Positions 25,201 through 35,687 of a stretch of DNA of 64,000 nucleotides are shown here, in pieces; the stretch's first letter is position 1; each line of letters begins with the position of its first letter. Below the pieces are notes generated by a model. The model was not told the DNA's origin and did no database searches. It saw only the letters and a list, made by a program, of their open reading frames with translations. Both the position numbers and the translations under genes were made by a program. The DNA comes from Ceratopteris richardii (taxonomy: Eukaryota; Streptophyta; Polypodiopsida; Polypodiales; Pteridaceae): positions 202,341,153 through 202,405,152 of the forward strand of contig CM035407.1 of NCBI GenBank assembly GCA_020310875.1. The letters are read 5' to 3'.

Positions 25201-26468
25201 TGTCAACCATAAGGACAATCATTGCCATTGCAGCATCAAAAGGATGGACATTGAGTCAATTGGACATTAAGAATGCATTTTTGAATGGATATATATCAGA
25301 TGAGGTTTACATGGAGCAACCTCAAGGGTTTGCAGATCATAAGTGTCCAAATTATGTTTGCAGGTTGAGAAGAGCCCTTTATGGTTTGAAGCAAGCTCCA
25401 AGAGCTTGGAATTATAGACTTGTAAAGTATCTTAATGATCTTGGATATCAAAGTTCAAAGGCAGATGCAAGCTTACTTATCAAAAGAACAGATGAAGGTA
25501 TGATCTACATTTGTATATATGTAGATGACATTATAATTACAGGTACCTCAAATGAAGGAATCAAGGAGGTGAAGAAGCTACTTGAAAGAGAATTCAAGAT
25601 AAGTGATCTAGGAAAATTATCATATTTTCTTGGAATGGAAATCACTTATGCAGGGCATGGCATTTATGTATCACAAGAAAGGTATCTCTTGAATCTTCTA
25701 AAGAAGTTTAACATGGAGAATTGCAGAGAGGCATCTACACCATTAGAAGTCAATCACAAACTCAGTAGATATGATGGTGCAGAGTTCAAAGACATGAGGA
25801 AGTATCAATCTCTAGTTGGAAGTTTGATTTATGCAACTCTAACAAGGCCTGATCTTAGTTATGCAGTTGGTGTCCTTTCCCAATTCATGCATTGTCCAAA
25901 GGATCCACATTGGATTGCAGGTCAAAGAGTCCTTAGATATATCAAAGGGACTTTGAAAGAAGGATTGTATTATCCTTTTACATCAGATATAAGATTGAGA
26001 GCCTATAGTGATTCAGATTGGGCAGGAAGTCAAGATGACAGAAGGTCTACACATGGCTACATGATATACATTGGAGATAAGCTTGTGAGTTGGTGTTCAA
26101 AGAAACAACACACAGTGGCCTTATCATCAACTGAAGCTGAATACAAAGGACTTGTGGAAGCAGCAAAGGAAGTCATATGGATGCAGACATTATTCAAAAG
26201 CTTGGGAATTGATCAAGGTATACCCATCATTCATGGAGATAACATGAGTTCATTATATCTTGCAGCAAATCCTGTGTTTCATGCAAGGACAAAGCACATA
26301 GAGATACAGTACCATTTTCTTAGAGAAAAGGTAATGGAGAAAGAGATTGAAGTGGTGTATACTTCCACAAAAGATCAGATTGCAGATATTATGACAAAAA
26401 GCTTGGATGGAGTAAAGACAAGTAAGTTCAAGGAGATGGCAGGAATAAAAGAGAAAGAGACTATGTGA
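22279..26468 (+). CDS. Element E gag-pol region
   Basis: The ATG at 22279 opens gag (UBN2/retrotran_gag-type), with a Gly/Arg/Asn-rich nucleocapsid and one zinc knuckle, CX2CX4HX4C, at 23068-23109. Protease: D-S-G at 23374-23382. Integrase: H-H-C-C domain from about 23763, then D at 23964, D at 24153 and E at 24261 (D-x35-E), with G-V-A-E-R-R-N-R. Reverse transcriptase: about 25000-25780 with Y-V-D-D at 25518-25529. RNase H: S-D-S-D-W-A-G near 26005 and F-H-A-R-T-K-H-I-E near 26278. Integrase before RT marks Copia. The coding region is nearly whole, with about one break. Confidence 0.93.
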
Positions 26469-26495
26469 AGAAGTCAAATTATGCTAATTAGTGAT

Positions 26496-26506
26496 TGAGG
26501 GGGAGC
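26496..26506 (+). other. Element E polypurine tract
   Basis: TGAGGGGGAGC directly before the TGTTGGAGCT start of the 3' LTR. Confidence 0.85.
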
Positions 26507-27519
26507 TGTTGGAGCTTCACTCACTAATTAGGCATGCATATATGAAGACATATGGAGACTTATGATGGAGGAAAGAAGAAGTGAAGAAAAGACCTACAGA
26601 AAATCAAGCCTAAGTGAAGGGACAATTTCACTATTGTAAATTAGTGCAAAATTAGAGTCTAGATTTGTATTTGATCTTTAGAACTTACGAGTTCAAGTCA
26701 GAAAGGATGTAAAATTTAGGTATATAAGTTAATTTGAGTCAGGAACATGTAAGAGAGAACTCAATTTTGTAGTTTGAGGTAGTAGAGAAAAGTCGTGTAA
26801 TTTCTGAGAGAGATGGTGAGAGAAAACTTCTGAGTCTGATAGAGTTTTCCATGGCTGTGAGCAAAATTAGGCCAAGCCATTTTGTATACACCTTCTCTGA
26901 TAATCAACACATGTTTGTGTAGAAGCATTGTGTCTAATTCCTATTGTACATTGAGTCTCAAGTCATTTCATATGACTATGAAAGTTAGTTGACAGTTATG
27001 ACTTTTCTGGCGCACATTTGACTGATCTTCTTAAGGTCAGATCTCGAAGCATGGTGTAAAGTTTTTGGTAAGTGATAGCTCGTTGGAAAGCTATAATCCT
27101 CAACTACATTTGGTCAAAAGATCTTTGAGAAACGGGACGCGTACTCAGAGAAATCAGTTTAAGAATGAAGGTATGTCAAATCGATGAAGTACTTTTTCAG
27201 TTTTCAGACATAGTGTAAAGATTGGTACAAAATCAGAGGATTGTGAAGTTATTGCTTGAAAGTTTTGTTTGTTATGTGTTGCTTAACACTAGCAAGAACT
27301 TTTCTTAGCAAGAAATCAAAAGATTTGGCAAAGATTAAGCTAATACAGGTCAGATTGAAGGATTGAAGAAAAGGCGCAGATTTCTGTGAAGTGAAATTTT
27401 GATTTTCACTAAGTTCAGAGATGAAGACTCATAATGTGAGTGTTGCTAAGCTAATGGTGGTTATGGAGGTCTTCTAATACCACATTAGTTTAGTTCTTGT
27501 GGTGTTTTACACACCAACA
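26507..27519 (+). mobile_element. Element E 3' LTR
   Basis: 1013 bp, read as identical to the 5' copy. It is followed by GGTCA (27520-27524) and the resumed gag of B. Confidence 0.95.
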
Positions 27520-30500
27520 GGTCAGACTAGCTGGAAGAAGATTTAGACAGTACCTGGAGAGATGCCCTACGCCGGAGTTACCCACACCAGCCAAACAAGT
27601 GGCCTTGTTCCTAGACGGATTGTTGAGCACTAAGCTCAGGTCATATGTGTACCTGAAGGACCCTAGAACGATAGAGGAGTGCGTGCGCATGTGCATAGAC
27701 ATTGAGGACAATCTAGGTGAAGAGTTAGAACTATCAAAAATCTATAAGGATTCTGATAGCTCCAGCAAACGAACATCTGGTCAATCCACATCTATCGAGG
27801 AACTTGCAGAGAAGGTAGCCCAAAAACTAGGTGTTTCTAGCAAGCAAATCCCAAGATTTGCCCCAGTGAAGCGGTGTTACAATTGTGGCGGTGAACACAT
27901 GGCTAGTGTATGCCCCATTATGGCCCAACCTCAGGTGAATCCTAGTAGCCAGTACTGCACCATAGAGCACAGGTACACCAATCACACGGCACAAGACTGC
28001 CCATATAACAAACAAACTGTTAGGCAAAATTATCCTCAGCCATATCCACAACAGGGTAGATACCAGAACCAGTATCCATCACCACAATACAACAGACCAC
28101 AACAAACTTATCAGCCACCTTATCAAGGGCAGCAGAGACCCCAACCAGTCCTAGTGCAGCAACCCCCTACTCCAACCAATGTGATCCCAGTGAAGTATGC
28201 ATCTACTGAAGAAAATCCGAACAGAGCCATAGTCCCAGTCACCCCATTGCTATCAGACAGTGACCCCAGTGACCATAGTTTTGACTCCGCACATATTGAT
28301 AGCCCACAGGCTTACTACATGCAGTCACCCGAGCATAACGAGTCATACTACTATGAGGACCCAAGTGAAAATAGTGGGGAACCGGAGTATTCTAATGTTA
28401 TGTACACAAACCCCAACTCTAGACCTCAACCTAGGCAGGTACGACCCCCATTTCCTAGGGGGCCATGCTTCAGATGTCAGGGAGATCACCTTATCCGTGA
28501 TTGTCCACTGCCTGCCCCTACACAGCCTCAACCAATAACCATTCAGGGCTTCTGTCAAGACTGCGGGAAAGAACATCTCCTACGAGATTGCCCAAAGAAC
28601 CCTAATAACATGCCTAAAATCACTCCTATCAATGTTGTTGGGTTAGTTGTAGACTCCACAGGGAGTGTGACTTCCACTGCACCTGTGCAGGTGATCACAA
28701 GAGCCCAGGCACTTCAACGACACCAAGATGTTGTTCAGGAAAAGAGCCCCGAGGTGAGTGAAACAGAGAGCATACCCAAAAAGAGGACTAGCGCCTGGAA
28801 GGATAGTCGTGAAAGAATGAAGAGACAATGGGCAAAAAAGATAAATGAACTTGAAGAAAGCGTGAGAGAAACCAAGGCAAAAATCACAGAAATCACATCT
28901 CAACCGCACTCCCACACACTTCCACCACTACCATCCCCATCACCCTCCAGTTCTTCACCCTCTAACACACCCCTCGTAACCCACCCACCACCCCGAGTAG
29001 GATTAGTATTAGCTGACCCCACTCCTGAAGGCTTGGACATGATGTTCAAAGCCTACCAGGCTCGACTTCAAGAAGGGCCAACAGCTGCAAACCTAGACAA
29101 GAGTTACCCTAGAGCAGACTTAGAGATTGAACGGATGAAAATGTGCATGAAAATGGTAGAACAAGCTCAAGCTATACTTGAGACTAGTCAAAAGTTCAAT
29201 CAAACAAACTCTGTCAAGCCGGATTTGCATTTCCAGGGCTTGCTAGAAAGATTAGAGCAGTTGGTAAACAAATCACAAGTTTCTTTACCTCCACAGGCTC
29301 AACCAGTTGTTGAAAGAGGAAGCTCACCACAAATGGGAGCTTATGTTCCTCATTCTACGGATGCTGGAATACCTCCTTCAATACAACAGTACTCTCCAGA
29401 GTTCTTGCGGGAAATACAAGAAGAGAAATGGGCCAAGGAGAAGGGTGATTTCCCTCCTATTCCTGAGATTGATGATCTTCATGATCAATTTCCCCAAGAC
29501 ATTCCGTCTATCTATGGAGATCAAACAGAGCAACAAGAGGATGAGAGATTAGATTTTGAATCTAATTCGGTACAAGAGTTGCCTCATTTCACAGGCCCAT
29601 GGGAAGCTGAATCTCTCCAGATCCGAGCTCCCACTATATTGGTGAGAAATGAAGACTCAGTGATTCCCAGGAACACTGATGTTGTGAAGAACACTAAGGT
29701 TCAATGTCACCTCACTGTAGAGGAACTCCTCAAGGCAAAACCGGAGCTCTGGGATCATGTGAAGGATCAGGTTCCAGAACTTGAAGCGAATGCACCAAAA
29801 ATAGGCTCTAAACAAAAAGTACCCGAGGTACCTCTCGATAAGATAGGAGACATGAGCGAAGGTGAAGAAGGTAACACTTATCTTCCGATCACCTATCAAG
29901 GTTACACAACCAAAGCAATTGTGGATTCGGGTGCTGGTGTTGCTATTGCGACTACCTCCTTATGGAAGCGATGGGGCAAACCCACCTTAAGACCAACGAG
30001 AATGAAACTTCAAATGGCAGATGGTCATTTTGAAAGACCTCTCGGATTGCTTGAAGGGATAACTCTAACCACTTGTGGTGTAGAGTTTGAACATACGTTT
30101 GCCATATGTGACTTTGAGAAGAATAATGTTTACGAGATGATCCTAGGAAGACCCTTCCTACAACAATTACAAATAGTACAAGATTGGGGAACCAACTCCC
30201 TGTACTTACAGCACTTAGGGGTCACCACCAAGGTCAATCTGAAGGATCACACCTTCAGAGATGTACCACCCCTACAGTGGAATCCTATCCACAAAGCGAA
30301 AGAAGACTCTATCTCCGTGCATTCTGGAAGTTCACCTGAACCATCCTGGTTGCATGAAGATACTCACTTGTGGATGTGCAAGGTCGCAGAGGAAGAGGAA
30401 AAGCGCCTAAAAGCGAGAGAAGAAGGAACTCCCCCAGGAGATAGACCAATAAAAGACCCAGCCTATACACCAATGATATTTCCAGATGAGGAATTTGAGC

Positions 30501-33500
30501 CTCATGGTTGGGCAGAAATCTTAGCTACCATGGACATTGCAGTCAATGAGGAACAATGGACACCCCATTGTGATGAGGAGGGTTATGATATTTCAGTGTT
30601 CATGTGTCAGCCCTTGTTGGAAGAGTGTGATCCTAGTGAGTCCATAGAAGAAGAAGAGAGTGACAATGATCTAGAATCCATTGTGATGGATACTTACTTT
30701 GACTCAGAGGAACACTACTTAGAAGACATAGGAGTGTTAACCCAAAAAGAAGAAGAACCCCTTGCGAGTATTAAAACGATAAATTCAAAGAAAGGAAGTG
30801 AAGGAAGTCAAAAGAAAAAGAAAAGGAAAGCAGTAAGACAAGAAGAGGAAGAATCATTGTTTGAAGTACCAGAAAATTTCAAGAAATATGAAGTGGAAGA
30901 CCGGAAAATTTTGGTACGAATGCCTAAGAGAGAGGCCATTATAGGAGAAGCATATGACAATAAAGAAAAGACCAAAAAAATTGTAGTGACCATTGAAGGG
31001 AACGAAGAGCGATGTACGTACATAGGAGACGACCTAAGTGCAGAAGAAGAAGCAGAGCTTGTAGCCCTGTTAAGGGAATATAGGGATGTGTTCGCATGGC
31101 ACTATAGAGACTTGAAAGGAGTAGATCCAGAGATTTGCTCTCATACGATTCCGATGACCACTGATGCCAAACCCACCAAACAAAAACCCTACACATATAA
31201 TGACAATTATGCAGCCAAAATAAAAGAGGAAATTGACAGGCTGATTGAAGCCGGATTCATCTATGAGATTGAGCACACTAAATGGGTGTCCCCCATTGTA
31301 GTGGTGCCCAAGAAGAATGGGAAATTGCGAGTGTGCATTAACCTTAAAAAAGTCAATGCCGCTACGATCCGAGATAGTTATCCTCTTCCAATCACAGAAC
31401 ATCTATTGGAGCGTGTTGCAGGCAAGGAAGTTTACAGCTTCCTTGATGGATTTTCAGGTTACAACCAAGTAGCCATAGCCCCCGAAGATCAACACAAAAT
31501 GGCCTTTGCCACAGAATGGGGAATCTTTGCATTTCGCGTGATGCCATTTGGGCTCACCAATGCACCTGCAACATTCCAGAGACTCATGTGTCATGTCTTC
31601 AAAGAGTTCTTGCGAAAGAGCTTAGAAGTATATGTGGATGATTTGTGCGCTCATTCCCAAGAGAGAAGTTACCACATCCATGAGCTCAGGCAAATCTTCA
31701 ACAAGTGTAGAGATTATCGAGTGTGTCTGAATCCAGAGAAGTGTGTGTTTATGGTACGACAAGGTAAGATCTTAGGTCACATTGTTTCTAAGAATGGAAT
31801 ATCAACAGATGAAGACAAGGTAAGAGCAATAGCAGAATTGGCCAGACCAAGGAATGTGAAAGAGGTACAAGCTTTTATGGGCCATTGTGGATATTACCGT
31901 AGGTTTATCCACATGTATGCCATCATAGCTAAACCTCTCTATGGGTTGTTAACAAATTTTGAGTGGAGTGAAGAATGCGAGACTTCCTTCAACGAGCTGA
32001 AGCGACGTTTGTGCACAACACCAATATTGACTACTCCGGATTGGAACAAACCCTTTCACGTCCATGTAGATGCCTCCAATCATGCAATAGGATGTGTGCT
32101 AGCACAACTCACAGGTGAAGGAAACCTAGATTTTCCGATAGCATATGCTAGTAGGCAATTGAATGCAGCGGAACGAAATTACACCACAACGGAAAGAGAA
32201 GGCCTAGGTATGGTATATGCTGTGAAGAAGTTTAGACACTATCTATTGGCCAATAAGTTCAAGTTTTTCACTGATCATCAAGCTTTACTATATTTGGTCA
32301 ATAAACCTTGCAATACAGGCCGCTTAGTAAGATGGTTCCTCTTACTAATGGAATACGACTTTGAAGTTGTCGTCAGGAAAGGTAGAACCCATCTTAGGGC
32401 AGACCATCTTTCTCGCATCACTTCAGGAGAGCCACCGCAAGGAGTGTCTGATGAATTGCCCGATGCTTATCTGTTCAATTTAGAAGTTGTTCCTAAATGG
32501 GCAAATAAGTTGGTACCAGTCCTAACCTTCGGGCCTGCAAATAAAAATGTTAAGACAAGCAAAGAGGAAATTGTAAAATCGCTAAAGTATCAAATATTAG
32601 CCGGAAGTATGTACAAGCAAGATAACGAGGGCGTATTAGCTTGTTGTGTCGAGGATGATGAACATGCTAGTTGGTTGCAACAAGCCCATGAGGGACTGCT
32701 AGGGAATCACTACTCTAAACAACGAACCTTGCAGAATCTAAAACGCTTAGGAGTGTATTGGCCTAGCATGGACAAAGAAATACAAGAGTGGATCCAGAGC
32801 TGTCCAGGGTGCCAGGAGAGACCCCCAGTGGAGCATGCCACTCTTTATCACATGTCATTAATCCCAGATTGGAGTGCTCCACTGGTCGAGTTCATGAGAA
32901 CAGGAACATTACCCAATCAGGCTAGTCTTGCAAGAAAACGGAGCATGGAGCAAGAGGCTCAAGACTATGCTTTAGTAGGAGACAACCTGTATCGAAGAGG
33001 CAAGGATGGTTACCTAAGACTGTGCGTACACGAATCAGACTACTTGAAAGTCTTAGAAACGGCACACAGCGGTGCTGCAGGTGGACACTTTGGGCCTGAC
33101 AGAGTGATTAAGACTATTCTATTCTCAGGACTGTGGTGGCCCACTCTTCATATGGATGCACAGACTTATGTGAAGAGTTGCGACACATGCCAACATACCC
33201 AATATCCGATAAGAAAAGATGAAATGCCATTAAGACCAATGATGGGAGGACGTGCGTTTTCAAAGTGGGGTATAGACTTTGTCGGTCCCATCAACCCCCC
33301 AGCTAGGAACTCCCATGTAGAATACATTATTGTAGCCACAGATTACCTTACGAAGTGGGTGGAAGTAAAGGCCACGACAAAGAATGATGCTCAAACAACG
33401 GCTAAGTTCTTATTCGAAAATGTGTTCACTAGATATGGGTTACCAATAGAGTTAGTTAGTGATAGAGGTACACACTTCTTGAATGAGGTCATTGAAAATA

Positions 33501-35455
33501 TCCTTCAAGAATTCATGGTGGTACATAAAAAGTCTACACCCTATCACCCACAAGCTAACGGACAAGCCGAGAGCACGAATAAGATCCTGTGTAACGTATT
33601 GACGAAACTGGTCAATAATAAACGCTCTGATTGGGACAAACAACTTCACCATGTTGTTTGGGCATACCGAGTTGCCTACAAAACGGTACTCAATGCCACC
33701 CCATTTCAGATGGTCTTCGGACAGAATGCAGTGTTACCACTAGATTTCCTAATTCCAGCTTTAAGAGTAGCACAAGAGCATGAGTGGAATGGACATGAGT
33801 TGTCCTCTAGGATCTTAGATCTAGAGCGTTTAGGTGAGACGAGGCTACGAGCAGCAACAGGTATCTATGCTGCAAAGAAACGGCAAAAGGCATACTTTGA
33901 TGCCCATGTGAAGGATAAGGGTTTGAAGGCAGGAGATCTAGTGTTAGTCTACACATTGAAACAACACGCAAGAAAGCTAGAAAAGAGAGGCTACGGACCT
34001 ATGATCATTAATAGGATCTCCACGAGTGGAGCAGTACAACTAGCCACATTAGAGGGGGAGGTCCTCCCAAACTATATTAGCGGATGCAGAGTCAAGCTGT
34101 ATCAGGAACCCCTCACGGAGGAGATGCTAAACTGACTCAATATTGCTAAGCAACGTAAAGAGGAGGAAAAACGAATTCGAGAAGAAGCACAGGCAGAGGC
34201 CTTAGAGCGTATCAAACGAATGAAGTTGAGAAGACAAGGAAGGGACCAGCCTATGACTAACACTGAAGAGTCTCCAGGCTATCACATGGCCATGTGTGAG
34301 GCTTCAGGTGAATGTATCCATAAGATAGTGGACCGACGACCTTTTGTGACCCTAGAAATAGGACAAAGAGAGAGCACAACAAGTGTGAGGGCTTTAATTG
34401 ATTCAGGAGCAGCCACAAGTGCAGTTCGGCTTTCTTATTGCCAACAGCTGCAATTGGAGGTAAAACCCATAGAAGCCTATCTGATAGGATTAGGAGGTGT
34501 TGAAACCCCCTGCATGGGAGAGGTGGATCTTCCCCTCTACATACAAGAGGTCCTCATGCCAGTAAAAGTGCTAGTGTGTGAAGACGAGGATCTGACCGAA
34601 CCGCTTATCTTGGGCCAAGACTGGATCTATGATCACGCAGTCAACCTGAACCTAAGAAGTGGACGTATTCAGGCTTGGGTAGGCCAAAGTCGTCTCACGA
34701 TTGGACTAGAAAATCAAGCACTCAAACCAATAGAACAGGCACCAACTCCTGGTCCCTCCAGGAATCCACACGAAGATAACCACGTTGTGCTTGTCCAAAC
34801 TTCTATGGTGCAGAGGAATGTCAATCTTACTAAAGGTTCAGGAGCCAAGAAGGAGTTCCTAATTGATCCAAAGAAGATTCTAAACGAACGGACCGAACAT
34901 CACTCTATACGAAGGAGACCGCTGATCAAGAGGGAGGAGCGCCAACCCGCCCAACATGGAGCATCTCGTGGCGTGAAGCAGATCTGGATACGCAAGGATG
35001 GGAGACCCACAGCTCCAATAGCAGATTCTCAAGGAGACAAGAAACGAGCCTCACCATCAAGGAACAAAGCTAAGAAGCCCCCTAGGATAACCCCTAGGCA
35101 CACCACTTCTATTTGGGTTCCTAAGCGGTCAATGAAGGCCACCCCTAATGCTAGACAGATATGGGTGCCCAAGGCTAGCTTACAAGCCCAAATTACTTCA
35201 CCTTCAGGCACTAGGATGAAGCAGCTTTCACAGGCACTCTTGGCCAACAACTCAGAATGTGACAAGATACCTACACCTCTCACTGTCCCCACTCCCATCA
35301 ACCCCAGGAATGTCTGGAAAGGGGTGCCCACAAGGTCCCAAATACATCACACTCTTATACCGAAATCTTCACGTGTCCTTAGCTCTAAGAGCTACTCCTT
35401 ACCTATCAAAGTGTGGAGAATTAAATTGTGTACTAAACCCCCTGACCCTAATCTG
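27520..35455 (+). CDS. Element B gag C-terminal part, pol and second protease region
   Basis: The main coding body of B after the E insertion. In order: rest of capsid and three zinc knuckles (about 27870-28595), a basic and Pro/Ser-rich linker, retropepsin 1 (D-S-G at 29923-29931), an acidic linker (30640-30880), reverse transcriptase, RNase H, integrase with two H2C2 modules, the second retropepsin-like domain (D-S-G at 34400-34408) and the W-V-P-K tract. The order PR-RT-RH-INT is that of Ty3/Gypsy. Nearly the whole region is open, in keeping with its young LTRs. It would supply particle proteins, polyprotein cleavage, cDNA synthesis and integration. Confidence 0.93.
29870..30260 (+). other. 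Element B retropepsin 1
   Basis: The D-S-G-A-G-V-A-I-A motif starts at 29923. A flap-like M-A-D-G-H and a late I-L-G-R-P-F block follow. It is placed between gag and RT as in other Gypsy elements. Confidence 0.9.
31230..32420 (+). other. Element B reverse transcriptase and RNase H
   Basis: The RT has V-V-P-K-K-N-G-K, S-F-L-D-G-F-S-G-Y-N-Q, M-P-F-G-L-T-N-A-P-A-T-F-Q-R and catalytic Y-V-D-D at 31631-31642. The RNase H begins near 32055 (H-V-H-V-D-A-S) and includes F-F-T-D-H-Q-A-L-L-Y. The F-L-D-G-F-S-G-Y-N-Q and N-A-P-A-T-F-Q-R wording is closer to Athila-like than to chromovirus RTs, but I could not place it without a tree. Confidence 0.92.
32660..34100 (+). other. Element B integrase with tandem H2C2 modules
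   Basis: The first H2C2 module is at 32687-32812 (H-x6-H, then C-P-G-C). The second is at 33065-33190 (H-x6-H, then C-D-T-C). About 85 residues with W-S-A-P-L-V-E-F and L-Y-R-R-G lie between them. Catalytic core: D in G-I-D-F-V-G-P near 33274, D in S-D-R-G-T-H-F near 33461, E in G-Q-A-E-S-T-N near 33569, with D-x35-E spacing. A basic C-terminal domain follows, with no chromodomain. Confidence 0.88.
34290..34730 (+). other. Element B second retropepsin-like domain
   Basis: R-P-F-V-T-L-E-I, then A-L-I-D-S-G-A-A-T-S-A-V with the aspartate triad at 34400-34408, then V-D-L-P-L-Y-I-Q and the late L-I-L-G-Q-D-W block. This is the full set of landmarks of a retropepsin-like fold, including the D-S-G triad and the hydrophobic-hydrophobic-G block. 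It sits downstream of the integrase, separate from retropepsin 1. A and C carry it at the same place. Confidence 0.8.
34950..35455 (+). other. Element B W-V-P-K motif tract
   Basis: A basic tract with I-W-I-R-K near 34982, I-W-V-P-K at 35111-35125 and 35159-35173, V-W-K-G near 35312 and V-W-R-I-K near 35410. The two exact motifs are 48 bases apart, as in A. It may be a nucleic-acid-binding or docking tail, which is inference only. Confidence 0.6.
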
Positions 35456-35593
35456 TAAATCCGTCCACACTAACACAAAGCATTCCGAGCCCATTGCATC
35501 ACCAAAGTATGCATCTAGGACGACAATGACCTCTAATCACCACTCACACATATCATAAACTCCTCACCACTAACCACTGACCTCCGGAATTGT

Positions 35594-35652
35594 CATGTTA
35601 GTATTGTGAAGGGAACACCATTACATCTTGTTTCCTATGCAACACTAATGTG
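35594..35652 (+). promoter_or_regulatory. Conserved hairpin upstream of third ORF, element B
   Basis: Left arm 35594-35617 pairs with right arm 35628-35652, for example TTAGTATTG with CAACACTAA and GGGAACA with TTGTTTCC. The right arm contains ACTAAT, a good plant branch-point-like sequence. It is followed by a pyrimidine-rich run and CAG at 35665-35667, then the ATG at 35688. The sequence differs from A's, but the pairing is kept. Confidence 0.6.
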
Positions 35653-35687
35653 CCTTTCGTCTTCCAGCAGATAAGCAACCTACTCTC

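Larger units (their letters stand above)
21053..27519 (+). mobile_element. Element E: young Ty1/Copia retrotransposon nested in B
   Basis: A 6467-bp Copia element with two 1013-bp LTRs that read as identical by eye. It has a perfect initiator tRNA-Met primer site, a gag-pol region in the Copia order (gag, protease, integrase, RT, RNase H), a polypurine tract and a GGTCA target duplication. It is the youngest insertion here. It looks close to whole, with about one break in the coding part. The gag start (M-A-D-H-V-S-I-D-K-L-D) and RNase H resemble the Tork/Tnt1-like side of plant Copia, but the lineage needs a tree. It splits the gag of B. Confidence 0.96.

Noticed and set aside
34950-35455. 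W-V-P-K tract as evidence of a Copia gag or linker inserted here
   Set aside because: The tract is at the same place in A, B and C with fixed spacing and no Copia flanks, so it belongs to the Gypsy family.
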